Assembly (NCBI RefSeq): GCF_002858805.1
Contig: NZ_PJZI01000001.1
Coordinates: 298,285 to 362,284, forward strand
From: Chimaeribacter arupi
GTDB lineage: Bacteria; Pseudomonadota; Gammaproteobacteria; Enterobacterales; Enterobacteriaceae
Direction of reading: 5' to 3'
Length of the DNA: 64,000 nt
Position numbers and translations under genes: made by a program. Below the pieces are notes generated by a model. It saw only the letters and a program-made list of their open reading frames with translations. It did not search any database and was not told the origin of the DNA. Below are positions 38,633 to 51,967 of the stretch, piece by piece; position 1 is the stretch's first letter, and each line of letters starts with the position of its first letter.

Positions 38633-40003
38633 TCAACGTTTTTTCACCGGGCGCTGCCAGTCCGGTTTGTGCTGTTGCGGCACCCGGCTGATGAGCAGGC
38701 CGTTGTCCGGCACATCACGCGTGACGGTGGTACCGGCAGCGATAGTGACCTGGTTACCGACGCTGACCGGCGCCACCAGCTGGGTGTCAGAGCCGACAAA
38801 CACGTCATTCCCAATCACCGTTTTATGCTTGTTTGCGCCGTCATAGTTGCAGGTGATGGTGCCCGCGCCGATATTAACGTTGCTGCCAATCTCCGCGTCG
38901 CCTAAATAGGAGAGGTGGCCGGCTTTGGTGCCTTTGCCCAGGCGGGCTTTTTTCACTTCCACAAAGTTGCCGACATGCACGCTGTCTGCCAGCTCGCTGC
39001 CTGGGCGCAACCGGGCAAAAGGCCCCACCGTGCAGCCGGTGGCCAACGTCGCATCTTCAATCACCGTGTAGGGGCTGATGTCACTGTCATCGCCGATTTC
39101 GCAGTTCTTCAGCACGCAACCGGCTGCAATCTTCACCCGGTTACCAAGTTTGACCCGGCCTTCAATAATCACATTCGCGTCGATCACCACATCACGGCCG
39201 TGCTCCAGCGTGCCGCGCAGGTCAAAACGCGCCGGGTCGAGCAGCATCACCCCGGCCAGCAACAGCTTTTCTGCCTGCTCGGCCTGATAAATACGCTCCA
39301 GGCGGGAAAGTTGCAGGCGGTTGTTTACGCCTTCCACTTCACTTAACCGCTCAGGGTGAACGGCGGCGATGGTATGGCCTTCTGCGTGCGCCATCGCGAT
39401 GATGTCAGTGATGTAGTATTCGCCCTGGGCGTTGTTGTTCGACAGGCGGCCCAGCCAGCGTTTGAGATCGCCCCCGTTGGCCACCAGAATGCCGGTATTC
39501 ACTTCCGTGATTGCCTGCTGTTCCGGTGTGGCATCTTTCTGCTCAACAATCCCGGCCACCTGGCCATGTTCACGCACGATGCGGCCATAGCCGGTCGGAT
39601 CATCAAGGTTTACCGTAAGCAGGCCGATGCCGCCCGCCGGTTTGGCCTGGAGCAGGTGTTGCAGCGTGGTCACTGAGATCAGCGGCACATCGCCGTACAG
39701 CATCAGGATATCTTCGTCATCGGCAAAGTGCGGGGCAGCCTGCTGCATGGCGTGGCCGGTGCCGAGCTGCTCTGCCTGTAATACCCAGTTCAACGGGGTA
39801 TGCGACAGGCGCTCTTTCAGCAAGTCACCGCCATGACCATAAACCAGATGCACCTGCGCGGCGCCCAGCTGTGTCGCGGCATCGATAACATGTTGAACCA
39901 TAGGCTTGCCGGCCAGAGGGTGCAGGACTTTCGGAAGATCGGAATACATGCGCGTTCCCTTGCCGGCAGCAAGGATCACAACGCTCAATGAGCTGTTCGA
40001 CAT
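38633..40003 (-). CDS. glmU: Bifunctional GlcNAc-1-P uridyltransferase / GlcN-1-P acetyltransferase
   Basis: Catalyses the last two steps to UDP-GlcNAc for peptidoglycan and LPS. The 456-residue protein (E. coli length) begins with the nucleotidyltransferase motif [18 protein letters not shown], has the UTP-binding region to about 230, then a left-handed beta-helix of hexapeptide repeats from about 250, with [19 protein letters not shown] near the acetyltransferase site. I use ATG 40003, not TTG 40009. Confidence 0.97.
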   Translation of the reverse strand: MSNSSLSVVILAAGKGTRMYSDLPKVLHPLAGKPMVQHVIDAATQLGAAQVHLVYGHGGDLLKERLSHTPLNWVLQAEQLGTGHAMQQAAPHFADDEDILMLYGDVPLISVTTLQHLLQAKPAGGIGLLTVNLDDPTGYGRIVREHGQVAGIVEQKDATPEQQAITEVNTGILVANGGDLKRWLGRLSNNNAQGEYYITDIIAMAHAEGHTIAAVHPERLSEVEGVNNRLQLSRLERIYQAEQAEKLLLAGVMLLDPARFDLRGTLEHGRDVVIDANVIIEGRVKLGNRVKIAAGCVLKNCEIGDDSDISPYTVIEDATLATGCTVGPFARLRPGSELADSVHVGNFVEVKKARLGKGTKAGHLSYLGDAEIGSNVNIGAGTITCNYDGANKHKTVIGNDVFVGSDTQLVAPVSVGNQVTIAAGTTVTRDVPDNGLLISRVPQQHKPDWQRPVKKR

Positions 40004-40069
40004 AAGCAATCTGATAGCCTTATTAAGAAGTGAAAAGTAAACCTGTTCGCTGAACCAAATACTACATAT

Positions 40070-40082
40070 TTTTCAGTGAAAA
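40070..40082. promoter_or_regulatory. Palindrome upstream of glmU
   Basis: TTTTCA-G-TGAAAA is a perfect palindrome about 70 bp before glmU. E. coli glmUS is controlled by NagC in this region; the match to NagC sites is only general (A/T-rich palindrome), so this is a candidate operator. Confidence 0.3.
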
Positions 40083-40231
40083 TGCTGCGTAAGCCGCACC
40101 AGACAAGGCTTACCGGCTTACTGCTCACCATAGCGAATTTTGGCGTCACGCGCCGGAAAAGCAGGGGGTTTTTTAGGGGATCTGGGGAATTTTTCGCCAG
40201 GGAAGAAAAGAACGCCCGGCTTTTTTAAAGG

Positions 40232-40261
40232 TAAAAAAAAAGCGACCCGCAGGCCGCTTTC
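40232..40261 (-). terminator. Rho-independent terminator of the atp operon
   Basis: Stem of 9 bp with one wobble (40239-40247 with 40252-40260), 4-base loop. On the minus strand it is followed by a run of nine T, 47 bp after atpC. Confidence 0.9.
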
Positions 40262-40307
40262 TTATTGACGCAATAACGGTTTCTCCGCTCTCGCGGAGAA
40301 CACGCGA

Positions 40308-40730
40308 TTACATCGCTTTTCTGGTCAACTCGATGACGCGCAGTTTCGCGATCGCTTTGGCCAGTTCAGCCGACGCCTGAGCATAGTCGACGTCACCGTG
40401 AGAGCTATGGATATGTTCTTCCGCCTTGCGCTTAGCTTCCAGCGCGCGAGCTTCGTCAAGATCCTGCCCACGAATGGCGGTGTCAGCCAGAACGGTTACC
40501 GCACTCGGCTGCACCTCAAGGATGCCGCCGGAGAGGTAGATATACTCTTCTTCACCGTGCTGTTTAACAATACGCACCATGCCAGGCTTAATGGCAGTGA
40601 GCAGCGGCGCATGGCCAGGGAAAATACCCAGCTCACCTTCGCTACCCGTCACCTGGATTTTCTGCACCAGACCGGAAAACATCTGTTTTTCAGCACTGAC
40701 GACATCCAGATGGTAAGTCATTGCAGCCAT
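40308..40730 (-). CDS. atpC: ATP synthase F1 epsilon subunit
   Basis: Rotor-stalk and inhibitory subunit (140 residues). N-terminal beta-sandwich ([35 protein letters not shown]) and C-terminal helical hairpin ([20 protein letters not shown]) that can block rotation. Last gene of atpIBEFHAGDC, 20 bp after atpD. Confidence 0.97.
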   Translation of the reverse strand: MAAMTYHLDVVSAEKQMFSGLVQKIQVTGSEGELGIFPGHAPLLTAIKPGMVRIVKQHGEEEYIYLSGGILEVQPSAVTVLADTAIRGQDLDEARALEAKRKAEEHIHSSHGDVDYAQASAELAKAIAKLRVIELTRKAM

Positions 40731-40750
40731 GTCACCCTCCTCTCAAAGCG

Positions 40751-42160
<1,410 letters not shown>

Positions 42161-42165
42161 CTAGC

Positions 42166-43029
42166 TTAAACCGCAGCGGCCCCCGAGACGATCTCGGTAA
42201 GTTCTTGAGTGATGCTGGCCTGACGGGCTTTGTTGTATACCAACTGAAGCTCTTTGATCAGGCTACCGCCGTTATCGGTTGCGGCTTTCATCGCGACCAT
42301 TCGTGCGGCCTGCTCGCTGGCCAGGTTTTCCACGACGCCCTGATAAACCTGTGATTCCACATAGCGACGCAGCAGGGTATCCAGCAGCGACTTCGGATCG
42401 GGTTCATACAGGTAATCCCAGGATTTCTTCTCCAGAACGCCATCTTCCGCAGGCGGAAGCGGCAGCAGTTGAAGAACCTGCGGAACCTGGGACATCGTAT
42501 TGATAAACTTGTTACTGACGATGTAAAGCTTGTCCAGACGACCTTCGTCGTAGGCTTGCAGCATTACTTTCACCGGGCCAATCAGATCAGACAGGGAAGG
42601 TTTATCTCCCATGCCGGTGACCTGGGCAACCACGTTGCCGCCTACGGCGCCAAAGAAAGAAGCTGCTTTCGAACCAATCACAGCCAGATCGGCCTGAACG
42701 CCTTTATCGGACCAGCCTTTCATGTCTGCCAGCAGTTTCTTGAACAGGTTAATGTTCAAACCGCCACACAGACCACGGTCAGTAGACACCACCAGATACC
42801 CAACGCGCTTCACATCGCGGTCGTCCAGGTAGGGGTGTTTGTATTCCAGATTACCTAACGCAAGGTGACCAATCACATTGCGCATGGTTTCTGCATAAGG
42901 ACGGCTGGCTGCCATGCGCTCCTGCGATTTACGCATTTTGGAGGCGGCGACCATCTCCATCGCTTTTGTGATCTTCTGCGTGTTTTGCACGCTTGCGATC
43001 TTACCACGTATCTCTTTTGCGCCGGCCAT
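42166..43029 (-). CDS. atpG: ATP synthase F1 gamma subunit
   Basis: Central rotor shaft (287 residues). The N-terminal helix [20 protein letters not shown] and the C-terminal helix [23 protein letters not shown] form the coiled coil inside the alpha3beta3 ring; [17 protein letters not shown] is the conserved core motif. Confidence 0.98.
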   Translation of the reverse strand: MAGAKEIRGKIASVQNTQKITKAMEMVAASKMRKSQERMAASRPYAETMRNVIGHLALGNLEYKHPYLDDRDVKRVGYLVVSTDRGLCGGLNINLFKKLLADMKGWSDKGVQADLAVIGSKAASFFGAVGGNVVAQVTGMGDKPSLSDLIGPVKVMLQAYDEGRLDKLYIVSNKFINTMSQVPQVLQLLPLPPAEDGVLEKKSWDYLYEPDPKSLLDTLLRRYVESQVYQGVVENLASEQAARMVAMKAATDNGGSLIKELQLVYNKARQASITQELTEIVSGAAAV

Positions 43030-43090
43030 CTCTGCTTCTCCTCATTGCCAGACGGCCTGCTGTTCTTTCAAACAGCAGGACCGTTCAGCG

Positions 43091-44632
43091 TTACCAGGAC
43101 TGGGTTGCTTTGAAGGTATCCAGCAGGCCTTTCAGCTTGCCTTCAATCTCATCGTTGTAACCGCCAGTTTGGTTGATTTGGTTCAGCAGATCACCGTGTT
43201 CGCGATCGGCGAAGGCCATCAGGGCAGCTTCGAAGCTCACCACTTTGGACACTTCGACGTCTTCCAGATAACCACGCTCCGCAGCAAACAGCACCAGGGC
43301 CTGTTGAGCAACGGACATCGGCGCGTATTGTTTCTGTTTCAGCAGCTCGGTCACTTTCTGACCGTGGCTCAGCTGTTTACGCGTCGCGTCATCCAGATCG
43401 GAAGCGAACTGAGAGAACGCTGCCAGTTCACGGTACTGTGCCAGTGCGGTACGGATACCACCGGACAGTTTTTTCATGATCTTGGTCTGTGCTGCACCAC
43501 CCACACGGGATACGGAGATCCCTGGGTTAACCGCAGGACGGATACCGGAGTTGAACAGGTTGGATTCCAGGAAGATCTGACCGTCGGTAATCGAGATTAC
43601 GTTGGTCGGAACGAACGCGGAAACGTCACCCGCCTGCGTTTCAATCAGCGGCAGCGCAGTCAGGGAGCCGGTTTTACCTTTCACTTCACCCTTGGTGAAT
43701 GCTTCAACGTACTCGGCGTTAACACGCGCAGCACGCTCCAGCAAACGGGAGTGGAGGTAGAACACGTCGCCCGGATAGGCTTCACGGCCCGGCGGACGAC
43801 GCAGCAGCAGGGAGATCTGACGGTAAGCAACAGCCTGTTTGGACAGGTCATCGTATACGATCAGCGCATCTTCACCGCGGTCACGGAAGTATTCGCCCAT
43901 GGCGCAACCGGCATACGGTGCCAGGTATTGCAGTGCAGCGGATTCAGACGCCGTTGCCACAACCACGATGGTGTTGGCCAGTGCGCCGTGCTCTTCCAGT
44001 TTACGTACCACGTTAGACACGGTGGACGCTTTCTGGCCGATAGCCACGTAGATACATTTGATGCCGGAGTCGCGTTGGTTGATGATCGCATCGATCGCCA
44101 GCGCGGTTTTACCGGTCTGACGGTCGCCGATGATCAGCTCACGCTGGCCACGGCCGATTGGAATCATCGCATCCACAGATTTGTAACCGGTCTGAACCGG
44201 CTGATCAACGGATTGACGGGCGATAACGCCCGGTGCGATAGCTTCAACCGGGGAGAAGCCGTCGTTGTCGACCGGCCCTTTGCCATCGATAGGTGCACCC
44301 AGGGTGTTCACCACGCGGCCCAGCAGGCCACGGCCGACCGGCACTTCCAGGATACGGCCGGTGCATTTCACCTTCATGCCTTCAGCCAGGTCCGCATACG
44401 GACCCATCACTACAGCACCGACAGAGTCGCGTTCCAGGTTAAGTGCGATAGCGTAACGGTTGCCGGGCAGGGCGATCATCTCACCCTGCATTACATCGGC
44501 CAGGCCGTGTACGCGAATGATCCCGTCACTGACGGAAACGATAGTACCTTCATTGTGAGCTTCGCTCACTACATTGAACTGAGCAATGCGCTGCTTGATC
44601 AGTTCGCTGATTTCGGTGGAATTCAGTTGCAT
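43091..44632 (-). CDS. atpA: ATP synthase F1 alpha subunit
   Basis: Regulatory nucleotide-binding subunit (513 residues). P-loop [15 protein letters not shown] near 169 and the non-catalytic-site signature [14 protein letters not shown] near 360 are intact. The N-terminus [16 protein letters not shown] is the usual membrane-independent start. It lies 12 bp after atpH. Confidence 0.99.
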   Translation of the reverse strand: MQLNSTEISELIKQRIAQFNVVSEAHNEGTIVSVSDGIIRVHGLADVMQGEMIALPGNRYAIALNLERDSVGAVVMGPYADLAEGMKVKCTGRILEVPVGRGLLGRVVNTLGAPIDGKGPVDNDGFSPVEAIAPGVIARQSVDQPVQTGYKSVDAMIPIGRGQRELIIGDRQTGKTALAIDAIINQRDSGIKCIYVAIGQKASTVSNVVRKLEEHGALANTIVVVATASESAALQYLAPYAGCAMGEYFRDRGEDALIVYDDLSKQAVAYRQISLLLRRPPGREAYPGDVFYLHSRLLERAARVNAEYVEAFTKGEVKGKTGSLTALPLIETQAGDVSAFVPTNVISITDGQIFLESNLFNSGIRPAVNPGISVSRVGGAAQTKIMKKLSGGIRTALAQYRELAAFSQFASDLDDATRKQLSHGQKVTELLKQKQYAPMSVAQQALVLFAAERGYLEDVEVSKVVSFEAALMAFADREHGDLLNQINQTGGYNDEIEGKLKGLLDTFKATQSW

Positions 44633-44644
44633 GCTCCAGTCCCC

Positions 44645-45178
44645 TTAAGACTGCAAGACGTCTGCCAGGCGATCCAAACGACCGCGTACGCTGCCGTCAA
44701 TCACCATATCGCCCGCGCGGATTACGACGCCGGCCATGACAGACTTATCAATTTTGCAATTCAGCTTAACTTTGCGTGACAGACGTTTTTCCATCGCAGC
44801 GGTAATTTTTACCAGCTGGGCATCATTCAGTGTGGTGGCGGAAATCACTTCGACTTCGACCGTGGCCTCGAGGGAGGCGCGCAGTGCAATGAACTGCTCT
44901 AACACTTCAGGAAGGACGGATAAACGGTTGTTCTCAGCCATCACCTTAATCAGGTTCTGGCCGGCTTGGTCGAGTTGATCACCACATACGGCAATGAACG
45001 TTGCAGACATGGTTTCCGGTGCCACAGCACCGGAAAGCAAGGCTTTAATCTGTTCGTTGCGCGTCACTTCAGCGGTAAACGCCAGCATTTGCTGCCAGCG
45101 GTCGATGCATTGGTGCTCAACGGCAAAGTCAAATGCTGCTTTGGCGTAGGGGCGAGCTACCGTGACAAATTCAGACAT
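44645..45178 (-). CDS. atpH: ATP synthase F1 delta subunit
   Basis: Links the peripheral b2 stalk to the top of F1 (177 residues). N-terminal six-helix region ([16 protein letters not shown]) and C-terminal motif [40 protein letters not shown] in reduced form fit the family. Located 14 bp after atpF. Confidence 0.97.
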   Translation of the reverse strand: MSEFVTVARPYAKAAFDFAVEHQCIDRWQQMLAFTAEVTRNEQIKALLSGAVAPETMSATFIAVCGDQLDQAGQNLIKVMAENNRLSVLPEVLEQFIALRASLEATVEVEVISATTLNDAQLVKITAAMEKRLSRKVKLNCKIDKSVMAGVVIRAGDMVIDGSVRGRLDRLADVLQS

Positions 45179-45192
45179 CAGCCCCTCCCTCC

Positions 45193-45663
45193 TTACAGTT
45201 CAGCGACCAGTTTATCAACGATGTCGCTGTTAGCAGCTTCATCCACGGAACGTTCAATGATCTTCTCGGCGCCAGCAATTGCCAGTACAGCGACTTGCTT
45301 ACGCAACTCTTCACGAGCGCGTTTACGTTCGGCTTCGATCTCAGCCTGTGCTTGCGCCACGATTTTGTTACGTTCCTGCTCTGCTTCGGCTTTTGCGTCC
45401 TCGACAATCTGAGAGCCACGCTTGTTAGCTTGCTCAATGATTACCTGGGCTTCGGCCTTGGCTTTTTTCAGCTGGTCGGTCGCATCGGCTTGCGCGAGGT
45501 CCAGATCTTTTTTGGCACGTTCTGCTGAAGCGAGACCGTCAGCAATTTCTTTCTGACGCTTCTCGATGGCTGCCATAATTGGCGGCCATACATACTTCAT
45601 GCAGAACCAGACAAACAGGACGAACGCGATGGCCTGGCCGAGGATTGTTGCGTTAAGATTCAC
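45193..45663 (-). CDS. atpF: ATP synthase Fo b subunit
   Basis: Peripheral stator stalk (156 residues, the E. coli length). One membrane helix at the N-terminus ([20 protein letters not shown]) followed by a long charged coiled coil rich in Ala, Glu and Lys. Dimerises in the assembled enzyme. Confidence 0.98.
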   Translation of the reverse strand: MNLNATILGQAIAFVLFVWFCMKYVWPPIMAAIEKRQKEIADGLASAERAKKDLDLAQADATDQLKKAKAEAQVIIEQANKRGSQIVEDAKAEAEQERNKIVAQAQAEIEAERKRAREELRKQVAVLAIAGAEKIIERSVDEAANSDIVDKLVAEL

Positions 45664-45724
45664 AGCACAATGCCTCTTTCAAAGTTAATAGTTTGATGTG
45701 GTCTACGGTAGAGAAAAATCTCTA

Positions 45725-45982
<258 letters not shown>

Positions 45983-46012
45983 TCAGTTAAACGCAGTAGT
46001 GTTGAAAGAAAA

Positions 46013-47217
<1,205 letters not shown>

Positions 47218-47463
47218 GACGTTTGTTCTCTCCGTAACTCAGTGGAGGTATGCTGAGTGTCGTATAAAACTGCCTTTGTACGACCGAGTCAAGCAGCAAA
47301 AACCGAGCAAATTATACGGTTCACTCAAGCGAATTCAATCGATAAGTAGCGAAAAGGTGAACAATTATTTAAATTTAATTCTGTAGGGCTATTTTCCTAA
47401 GGAAACTATCCCCAAAATGACAAGATAATAACTGTCTGATTATTCCACTACCATTCATATAAG

Positions 47464-47479
47464 TGTGCACAAGATCACA
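47464..47479 (+). promoter_or_regulatory. CRP-like site upstream of atpI
   Basis: TGTGC-ACAAGA-TCACA matches the CRP consensus at 9 of 10 conserved positions, about 250 bp upstream of atpI. Confidence 0.4.
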
Positions 47480-47529
47480 CAAAATAGTTTTGCAGACCCG
47501 GACAAATCCATGCTGCGCGTTGCTCTGAC

Positions 47530-47568
47530 AGCAGATTGATTTTTAAACCTTATAAAAATCAATCTGCT
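47530..47568. repeat. Perfect 16-bp inverted repeat in the atpI-rsmG gap
   Basis: AGCAGATTGATTTTTA (47530-47545) and its exact complement (47553-47568) flank a 7-base loop. No T-tract follows on either strand, so it is not a plain terminator. It could be an operator, an RNA element or a remnant of a mobile repeat. Confidence 0.85.
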
Positions 47569-47871
47569 AAATTGTTTGCTGCGCAAAAGAAGATGAAAAC
47601 TTAATTCAAACCTTTTTTTGACATTTCATCCCAAAAATAAGCAACAAAAAAATTACATTTAATAGATTCACTTGAGAATGAATCTCATTACCACGCAACG
47701 CATTTTCAGGATTTTACGCAGCCATTCAAATAACCATGCTGCAACTCTGTGAAATATTGGTAACCGTTGCGCACATCGTACCAATATAATTAGCAGGCTT
47801 ATGTTAACGCCCGCAACGGCCAGATGATTTATCCTTTTTTGATAAAGCGCAAAAACAGCGCGCTTTTAAAA

Positions 47872-48492
47872 TCATCGGGCTTTTAAGATAACCAGGTGCC
47901 GCTCACCCTCAAGTTCAGGCACTGACAGTTTTACCACCTGCTCCACCCCTACCCTCTCCGGCAACGTGGCAAGTTCTTCATCAGGACGCACCCCTTTCAG
48001 GGCATAGAACCGCCCCTGGGTCGGCTCCGGCAGATGGTGGCACCAGGAAACCATATCCTGCAATGAGGCAAAGGCACGGCTGATGACACCGTCAAACGGC
48101 GGCTCAGCAGGGAATTCCTCAACCCGGCTCTGCACCGGCGTAATGTTAGTAAGTCCTAACTCATGCTGTACCTGGCGTAAAAAGCGCACGCGTTTGCCCA
48201 GGCTGTCCAACAGCGTGAAATGCGCATCAGGGCGGACAATGGCCAGCGGAATGCCGGGCAGGCCCGGCCCGGTACCCACGTCAATAAAGCGGCTGCCCTG
48301 CAGATGAGGGTTAACCACGATGCTGTCGAGAATATGGCGTACCAGCATCTGGTAAGGGTCGCGCACTGAGGTCAGGTTATAGGCTTTGTTCCATTTATCC
48401 AGCATACCCACGTAAGCCAGCAACTGGTGCTTTTGCTGATCGGGCAACACAATGCCGGCCTGGTTAAGCAACGCGTCGAGTTTTTGCAGCAC
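47872..48492 (-). CDS. rsmG: 16S rRNA (guanine527-N7)-methyltransferase
   Basis: Methylates G527 of 16S rRNA with S-adenosylmethionine (206 residues from GTG 48492). The SAM motif [18 protein letters not shown] is near 75, and SRVEEFP and [13 protein letters not shown] follow. GTG 48492 is preceded by AAAGGA at good spacing and gives the E. coli length. An ATG 14 codons upstream has no ribosome site. It lies 109 bp after mnmG and would be cotranscribed. Confidence 0.95.
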   Translation of the reverse strand: MLQKLDALLNQAGIVLPDQQKHQLLAYVGMLDKWNKAYNLTSVRDPYQMLVRHILDSIVVNPHLQGSRFIDVGTGPGLPGIPLAIVRPDAHFTLLDSLGKRVRFLRQVQHELGLTNITPVQSRVEEFPAEPPFDGVISRAFASLQDMVSWCHHLPEPTQGRFYALKGVRPDEELATLPERVGVEQVVKLSVPELEGERHLVILKAR

Positions 48493-48558
48493 AGGGAATT
48501 CCTTTGGCGCAGCATCACTGCTGCGGTTAAACATGATTCAGGGAATGTAAAACAAGAC

Positions 48559-48590
48559 CGGGGCCGCCTGAGCACAGACAGACGGCCCCG
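48559..48590. repeat. Hairpin between mnmG and rsmG
   Basis: CGGGGCCG (48559-48566) pairs with CGGCCCCG (48583-48590) over a 16-base loop, just after the mnmG stop. A weak T-rich stretch follows on the minus strand; it may reduce read-through to rsmG. Confidence 0.45.
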
Positions 48591-48600
48591 TTGATCAGGC

Positions 48601-50490
48601 TCAGGCGCTGCGGCGCAGCAGGCCTTGCTTTTTCAGCCAGATCAGCAGAATAGAGATTGCCGCCGGTGTAATGCCTGAAATACGTGATGCCTGGCCGATC
48701 GAGTTCGGTTTGTGATCGTTGAGCTTGGCAATCACTTCGTTCGACAGGCCGGATACCTGATGGTAGTCCAGATCCGCCGGCAACAGGGTATTTTCATTAC
48801 GCTGCTGCTTGTTGATCTCATCCTGCTGGCGGGCGATATAGCCTTCGTACTTGACCTGGATCTCCACCTGCTCTGCAGATTGCGGATCGCTCAGGCCCGG
48901 TGCAAACATCGGCATCCCGATCATCTGCTGATACGTCATTTCCGGGCGGCGCAGCAGTTCTTCACCACTGGCTTCCCGGGAAAGCGGTGCTTTCAGCAGG
49001 GCATTGACCTGTTCCACCTGTTCGGAGTGCGGGTGGACCCACAGGCTGCGCAGACGCTGGCGCTCCTGCTCGATCTGTTCAACTTTCTCACTGTAACGGG
49101 CCCAGCGCGCATCATCCACCAGGCCAAGCTCACGCCCTTTTTCGGTCAGGCGCAGATCGGCGTTGTCTTCACGCAGCATCAGGCGGTACTCCGCCCGTGA
49201 GGTGAACATACGGTACGGCTCTTTGGTGCCGAGGGTGCTGAGGTCGTCAACCAGGACGCCGAGGTAAGCCTGATCGCGGCGTGGTGCCCAGCCCTCGTCC
49301 TCATTGGCGTAACGGCCGGCGTTCAGGCCTGCCAGCAGCCCCTGGGCCGCGGCTTCTTCGTAACCGGTGGTGCCGTTGATCTGGCCGGCAAAGAACAGGC
49401 CCTGGATGAATTTGCTTTCCAGGGTCGGTTTCAGATCGCGCGGATCGAAGAAATCGTACTCGATCGCATAACCGGGGCGCACAATGCGCGCGTTTTCCAG
49501 GCCGCGCATGGAACGGACAATCTGCATCTGAACATCAAACGGCAGGCTGGTGGAGATGCCGTTCGGATAAATTTCGTTGCTGGTCAGCCCTTCCGGTTCA
49601 AGGAAGATCTGATGCGCATTACGATCGGCAAAGCGCATGACTTTGTCTTCGATCGACGGGCAGTAACGCGGGCCGATCCCTTCGATGATCCCGGCATACA
49701 TCGGGCTGCGATCCAGGTTCTGGCGGATCACCTCATGGGTCTGCTCATTGGTGTGCGTGATGTAGCACGGGATCTGCCGCGGGTGCTGTGAGGCATTGCC
49801 CATGAACGAGAACACCGGCGCGGGGTTATCACCATGCTGTTCATCCAGCACGCTGAAGTCGATGGTACGCGCATCGATCCTCGGGGGTGTCCCGGTTTTC
49901 AGGCGGTTCACACGCAGCGGCAGTTCACGCAGACGGCGTGACAGCGAGATCGCCGGAGGATCGCCTGCGCGGCCCCCACTGAAGTTTTCAAGGCCAATGT
50001 GGATCTTCCCATCAAGGAAGGTGCCCACGGTCAGCACCACCGCTTTGGCGCGGAATTTGAGGCCCATCTGGGTCACGGCACCCACCACCCGATCGTTTTC
50101 CACGATCAGATCGTCAACCGCCTGCTGGAAGATCATCAGGTTCGGCTGGTTCTCCAGCGCAGTACGGACGGCCTGGCGGTAAAGTACCCGGTCAGCCTGG
50201 GCACGGGTGGCACGCACGGCCGGCCCTTTGCTGGCGTTTAGTATCCTAAACTGAATACCCGCATGGTCGATAGCCGTGGCCATTAACCCGCCGAGGGCGT
50301 CCACTTCTTTAACCAGATGTCCTTTTCCGATGCCACCGATCGCCGGGTTACAGGACATTTGTCCAAGCGTATCAATGTTATGCGTTAATAATAGGGTTTG
50401 ACGTCCCATCCGGGCAGCCGCCATGGCAGCCTCGGTACCGGCATGGCCGCCGCCGATAATGATGACGTCAAAATGGTCTGGATAAAACAT
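48601..50490 (-). CDS. mnmG: tRNA uridine 5-carboxymethylaminomethyl modification enzyme MnmG
   Basis: FAD enzyme that works with MnmE on wobble uridine (629 residues, the E. coli length). The N-terminal FAD motif is [17 protein letters not shown] near 14; [20 protein letters not shown] and [16 protein letters not shown] are family signatures, with a C-terminal helical MnmE/tRNA-binding domain. Transcription away from oriC starts just left of it, and it is known to affect initiation in E. coli. Confidence 0.98.
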   Translation of the reverse strand: MFYPDHFDVIIIGGGHAGTEAAMAAARMGRQTLLLTHNIDTLGQMSCNPAIGGIGKGHLVKEVDALGGLMATAIDHAGIQFRILNASKGPAVRATRAQADRVLYRQAVRTALENQPNLMIFQQAVDDLIVENDRVVGAVTQMGLKFRAKAVVLTVGTFLDGKIHIGLENFSGGRAGDPPAISLSRRLRELPLRVNRLKTGTPPRIDARTIDFSVLDEQHGDNPAPVFSFMGNASQHPRQIPCYITHTNEQTHEVIRQNLDRSPMYAGIIEGIGPRYCPSIEDKVMRFADRNAHQIFLEPEGLTSNEIYPNGISTSLPFDVQMQIVRSMRGLENARIVRPGYAIEYDFFDPRDLKPTLESKFIQGLFFAGQINGTTGYEEAAAQGLLAGLNAGRYANEDEGWAPRRDQAYLGVLVDDLSTLGTKEPYRMFTSRAEYRLMLREDNADLRLTEKGRELGLVDDARWARYSEKVEQIEQERQRLRSLWVHPHSEQVEQVNALLKAPLSREASGEELLRRPEMTYQQMIGMPMFAPGLSDPQSAEQVEIQVKYEGYIARQQDEINKQQRNENTLLPADLDYHQVSGLSNEVIAKLNDHKPNSIGQASRISGITPAAISILLIWLKKQGLLRRSA

Positions 50491-50582
50491 GGTACTGCAC
50501 CTCGCGGTTATGCGAATGATCGTGGTTTGCCCTTGGGGTGGGGGATTCTACTGAAGTTTAGCCGTGCAACCAAGCAGCTTAG

Positions 50583-50855
50583 GATCGCAGGTAATTAAAA
50601 GAAGATCTTTTTATTTAAAGATCTCTTTATTAGATCTCTTATTAGGATCGCGATCCTCTGTGTATAACCCTGAATTCTTTATTTGATCCAACGAATTACT
50701 ACAGATCATTAGCTGTGAATGATCGGTGATCCTGCCACGTATAAGCTGGGATCAGATCGGTACTTTATACACAGGCCTCTGCGGGGAGCAAGGTTGTTAT
50801 AGGGATAACTACCGGTTTTACCCAGCTTTAAACCGTAGTTATCCACAACTGATCG
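50583..50855 (+). other. oriC: Chromosomal replication origin oriC
   Basis: Full enterobacterial oriC between mnmG and mioC. Three AT-rich 13-mers beginning GATCT lie at 50604-50616, 50620-50632 and 50633-50645. DnaA boxes: R1 TGTGTATAA (50659-50667), R2 TTATACACA (50765-50773), R3-like TAGGGATAA (50800-50808), R4 TTATCCACA (50839-50847). More than ten GATC sites are spread through it. The right 13-mer to R1 spacing (13 bp) equals that of E. coli. The second and third 13-mers abut with no gap, and R1 is TTATACACA instead of TTATCCACA. Confidence 0.97.
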
Positions 50856-50869
50856 CGCGATCTTTGACC

Positions 50870-51313
50870 TTATTTGAGTAAATTAATCCAGTTTTTGACC
50901 CATTCTTCAGCCGGGTCTTCCGGGATCTCATGTTGGGTGACGTCGATCTCAAGGCGATCACCGATCTTTTTGGCACCCTGCGCGATCAATACGGACTCGA
51001 TCGTTTTGATCGCGCCGCAGAAGGTGTCGTACTCGCTGCTGCCAAGCCCGATGGCCCCAAAACGCACCTGGGAGAGATCCGGCTGCTGCGCGTTGATCGC
51101 GTCCAGCAAGGGTTGCAGGTTATCAGGCAGTTCCCCGGCACCGTGTGTCGAGGTGACAAGCAGCCAGATCCCGTCTGGTGTCAGCTCATCAAGCTCTGCG
51201 CCGTGCAGGGTTTCCGTTGAAAAACCAGCCTCTTCCAGTTTCTCAGCGACATGTTCAGCCACATATTCGGCGCTGCCGAGCGTACTGCCGCTGATGAGGG
51301 TAATGTCAGCCAT
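50870..51313 (-). CDS. mioC: FMN-binding flavodoxin-like protein MioC
   Basis: Short-chain flavodoxin (147 residues, the E. coli length) that binds FMN and supports biotin synthase activity in vitro. The phosphate loop is SGSTLGSAEYVAEHV near 8, with STHGAGELPDNLQPL near 56 and GLGSSEYDTFCGA near 90. In-frame starts up to 51382 are rejected. Transcribed into oriC, as in E. coli, where passage is DnaA-regulated. Confidence 0.96.
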   Translation of the reverse strand: MADITLISGSTLGSAEYVAEHVAEKLEEAGFSTETLHGAELDELTPDGIWLLVTSTHGAGELPDNLQPLLDAINAQQPDLSQVRFGAIGLGSSEYDTFCGAIKTIESVLIAQGAKKIGDRLEIDVTQHEIPEDPAEEWVKNWINLLK

Positions 51314-51373
51314 AATGATCCCACCTGATATAAAGAGCGCGTATTGTACGCTGTGAATCAGCTGGGATCTACC

Positions 51374-51382
51374 TGTGGACAA
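51374..51382 (+). promoter_or_regulatory. DnaA-box variant upstream of mioC
   Basis: TGTGGACAA (TTGTCCACA on the minus strand) differs by one base from TTATCCACA and lies about 60 bp upstream of mioC, where E. coli has a DnaA box that represses the mioC promoter. Confidence 0.5.
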
Positions 51383-51404
51383 TATGGGTATGGCTTTTTT
51401 ACGA

Positions 51405-51866
51405 TCAGGGCGAGATCGCCCGCATGATAGGGTTCTGTAACGAGATTAATGTCTCTGTGGACTGGATCTCGTCGATGGTCTGGATCTTGTTGATAAGTAC
51501 CTGTTGCAGGGCATCGATCGACCGGCACATTACTTTAATAAAGATGCTGTAGTGCCCGGTGGTGTAATAGGCCTCGACCACCTCCTCGAGACTGTCGAGT
51601 TTTTTCAGGGCAGACGGGTAATCTTTGGCACTTTTCAGGATGATGCCGATAAAACAGCAGACATCGTAGCCCAGCTGTTTAGGGTTCACCTGCACACAGG
51701 CGCCGGTAATAATGCCGGCCTGCTTCATTTTCTCTACCCGCACATGGATCGTACCGGGGCTGACGTTAAACACTTTGGCCAGTTCTGCATAGGCGGTACG
51801 CGCGTTCTCCATCAGGGCGTTCAGGATGCCGCGATCGAGATCATCGATCTGATAAACTTCAGTCAC
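51405..51866 (-). CDS. asnC: Lrp/AsnC-family regulator AsnC
   Basis: Asparagine-responsive regulator (153 residues). N-terminal winged helix (LDRGILNALMENARTAYAELAKVFNVSPGTIHVRVEKM) and C-terminal RAM domain (YYTTGHYSIFIKVMCRSID). I chose GTG 51866, three codons after another GTG, because AGGTGG is then well spaced and the length matches E. coli (152). Its usual divergent target asnA is missing: only 101 bp separate it from the viaA stop. Confidence 0.94.
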   Translation of the reverse strand: MTEVYQIDDLDRGILNALMENARTAYAELAKVFNVSPGTIHVRVEKMKQAGIITGACVQVNPKQLGYDVCCFIGIILKSAKDYPSALKKLDSLEEVVEAYYTTGHYSIFIKVMCRSIDALQQVLINKIQTIDEIQSTETLISLQNPIMRAISP

Positions 51867-51967
51867 TTTTTCCACCTCAGCGTCAGGATAGGTTAATGCC
51901 CAGACGATAGAGGATCTCCAGGGGCGGAACCAGAATTATCGCCTGGGGAAGGCGGCCGGGCGGGGGG

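Larger units (their letters stand above)
47218..47871. promoter_or_regulatory. AT-rich intergenic region upstream of the atp operon
   Basis: About 650 bp without a supported gene between leftward rsmG and leftward atpI, notably AT-rich. It must hold the atp promoter. A perfect 16-bp inverted repeat (47530-47568) and a CRP-like site (47464-47479) are the clear elements. Other frames here are under about 20 codons. Confidence 0.6.

Noticed and set aside
42914..44779. Plus-strand frame of 621 codons opposite atpG and atpA
   Set aside because: Shadow of highly conserved ATP synthase genes on the other strand.
47674..47692. Fur-box-like palindrome upstream of atpI
   Set aside because: About 14 of 19 positions agree with the Fur consensus, but the flanking genes have no iron link and AT-rich DNA gives such matches by chance.
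51314..51382. Extended N-terminus for MioC
   Set aside because: MADITLISG at 51313 gives exactly the E. coli length; the extension runs through the promoter and a DnaA-box variant.
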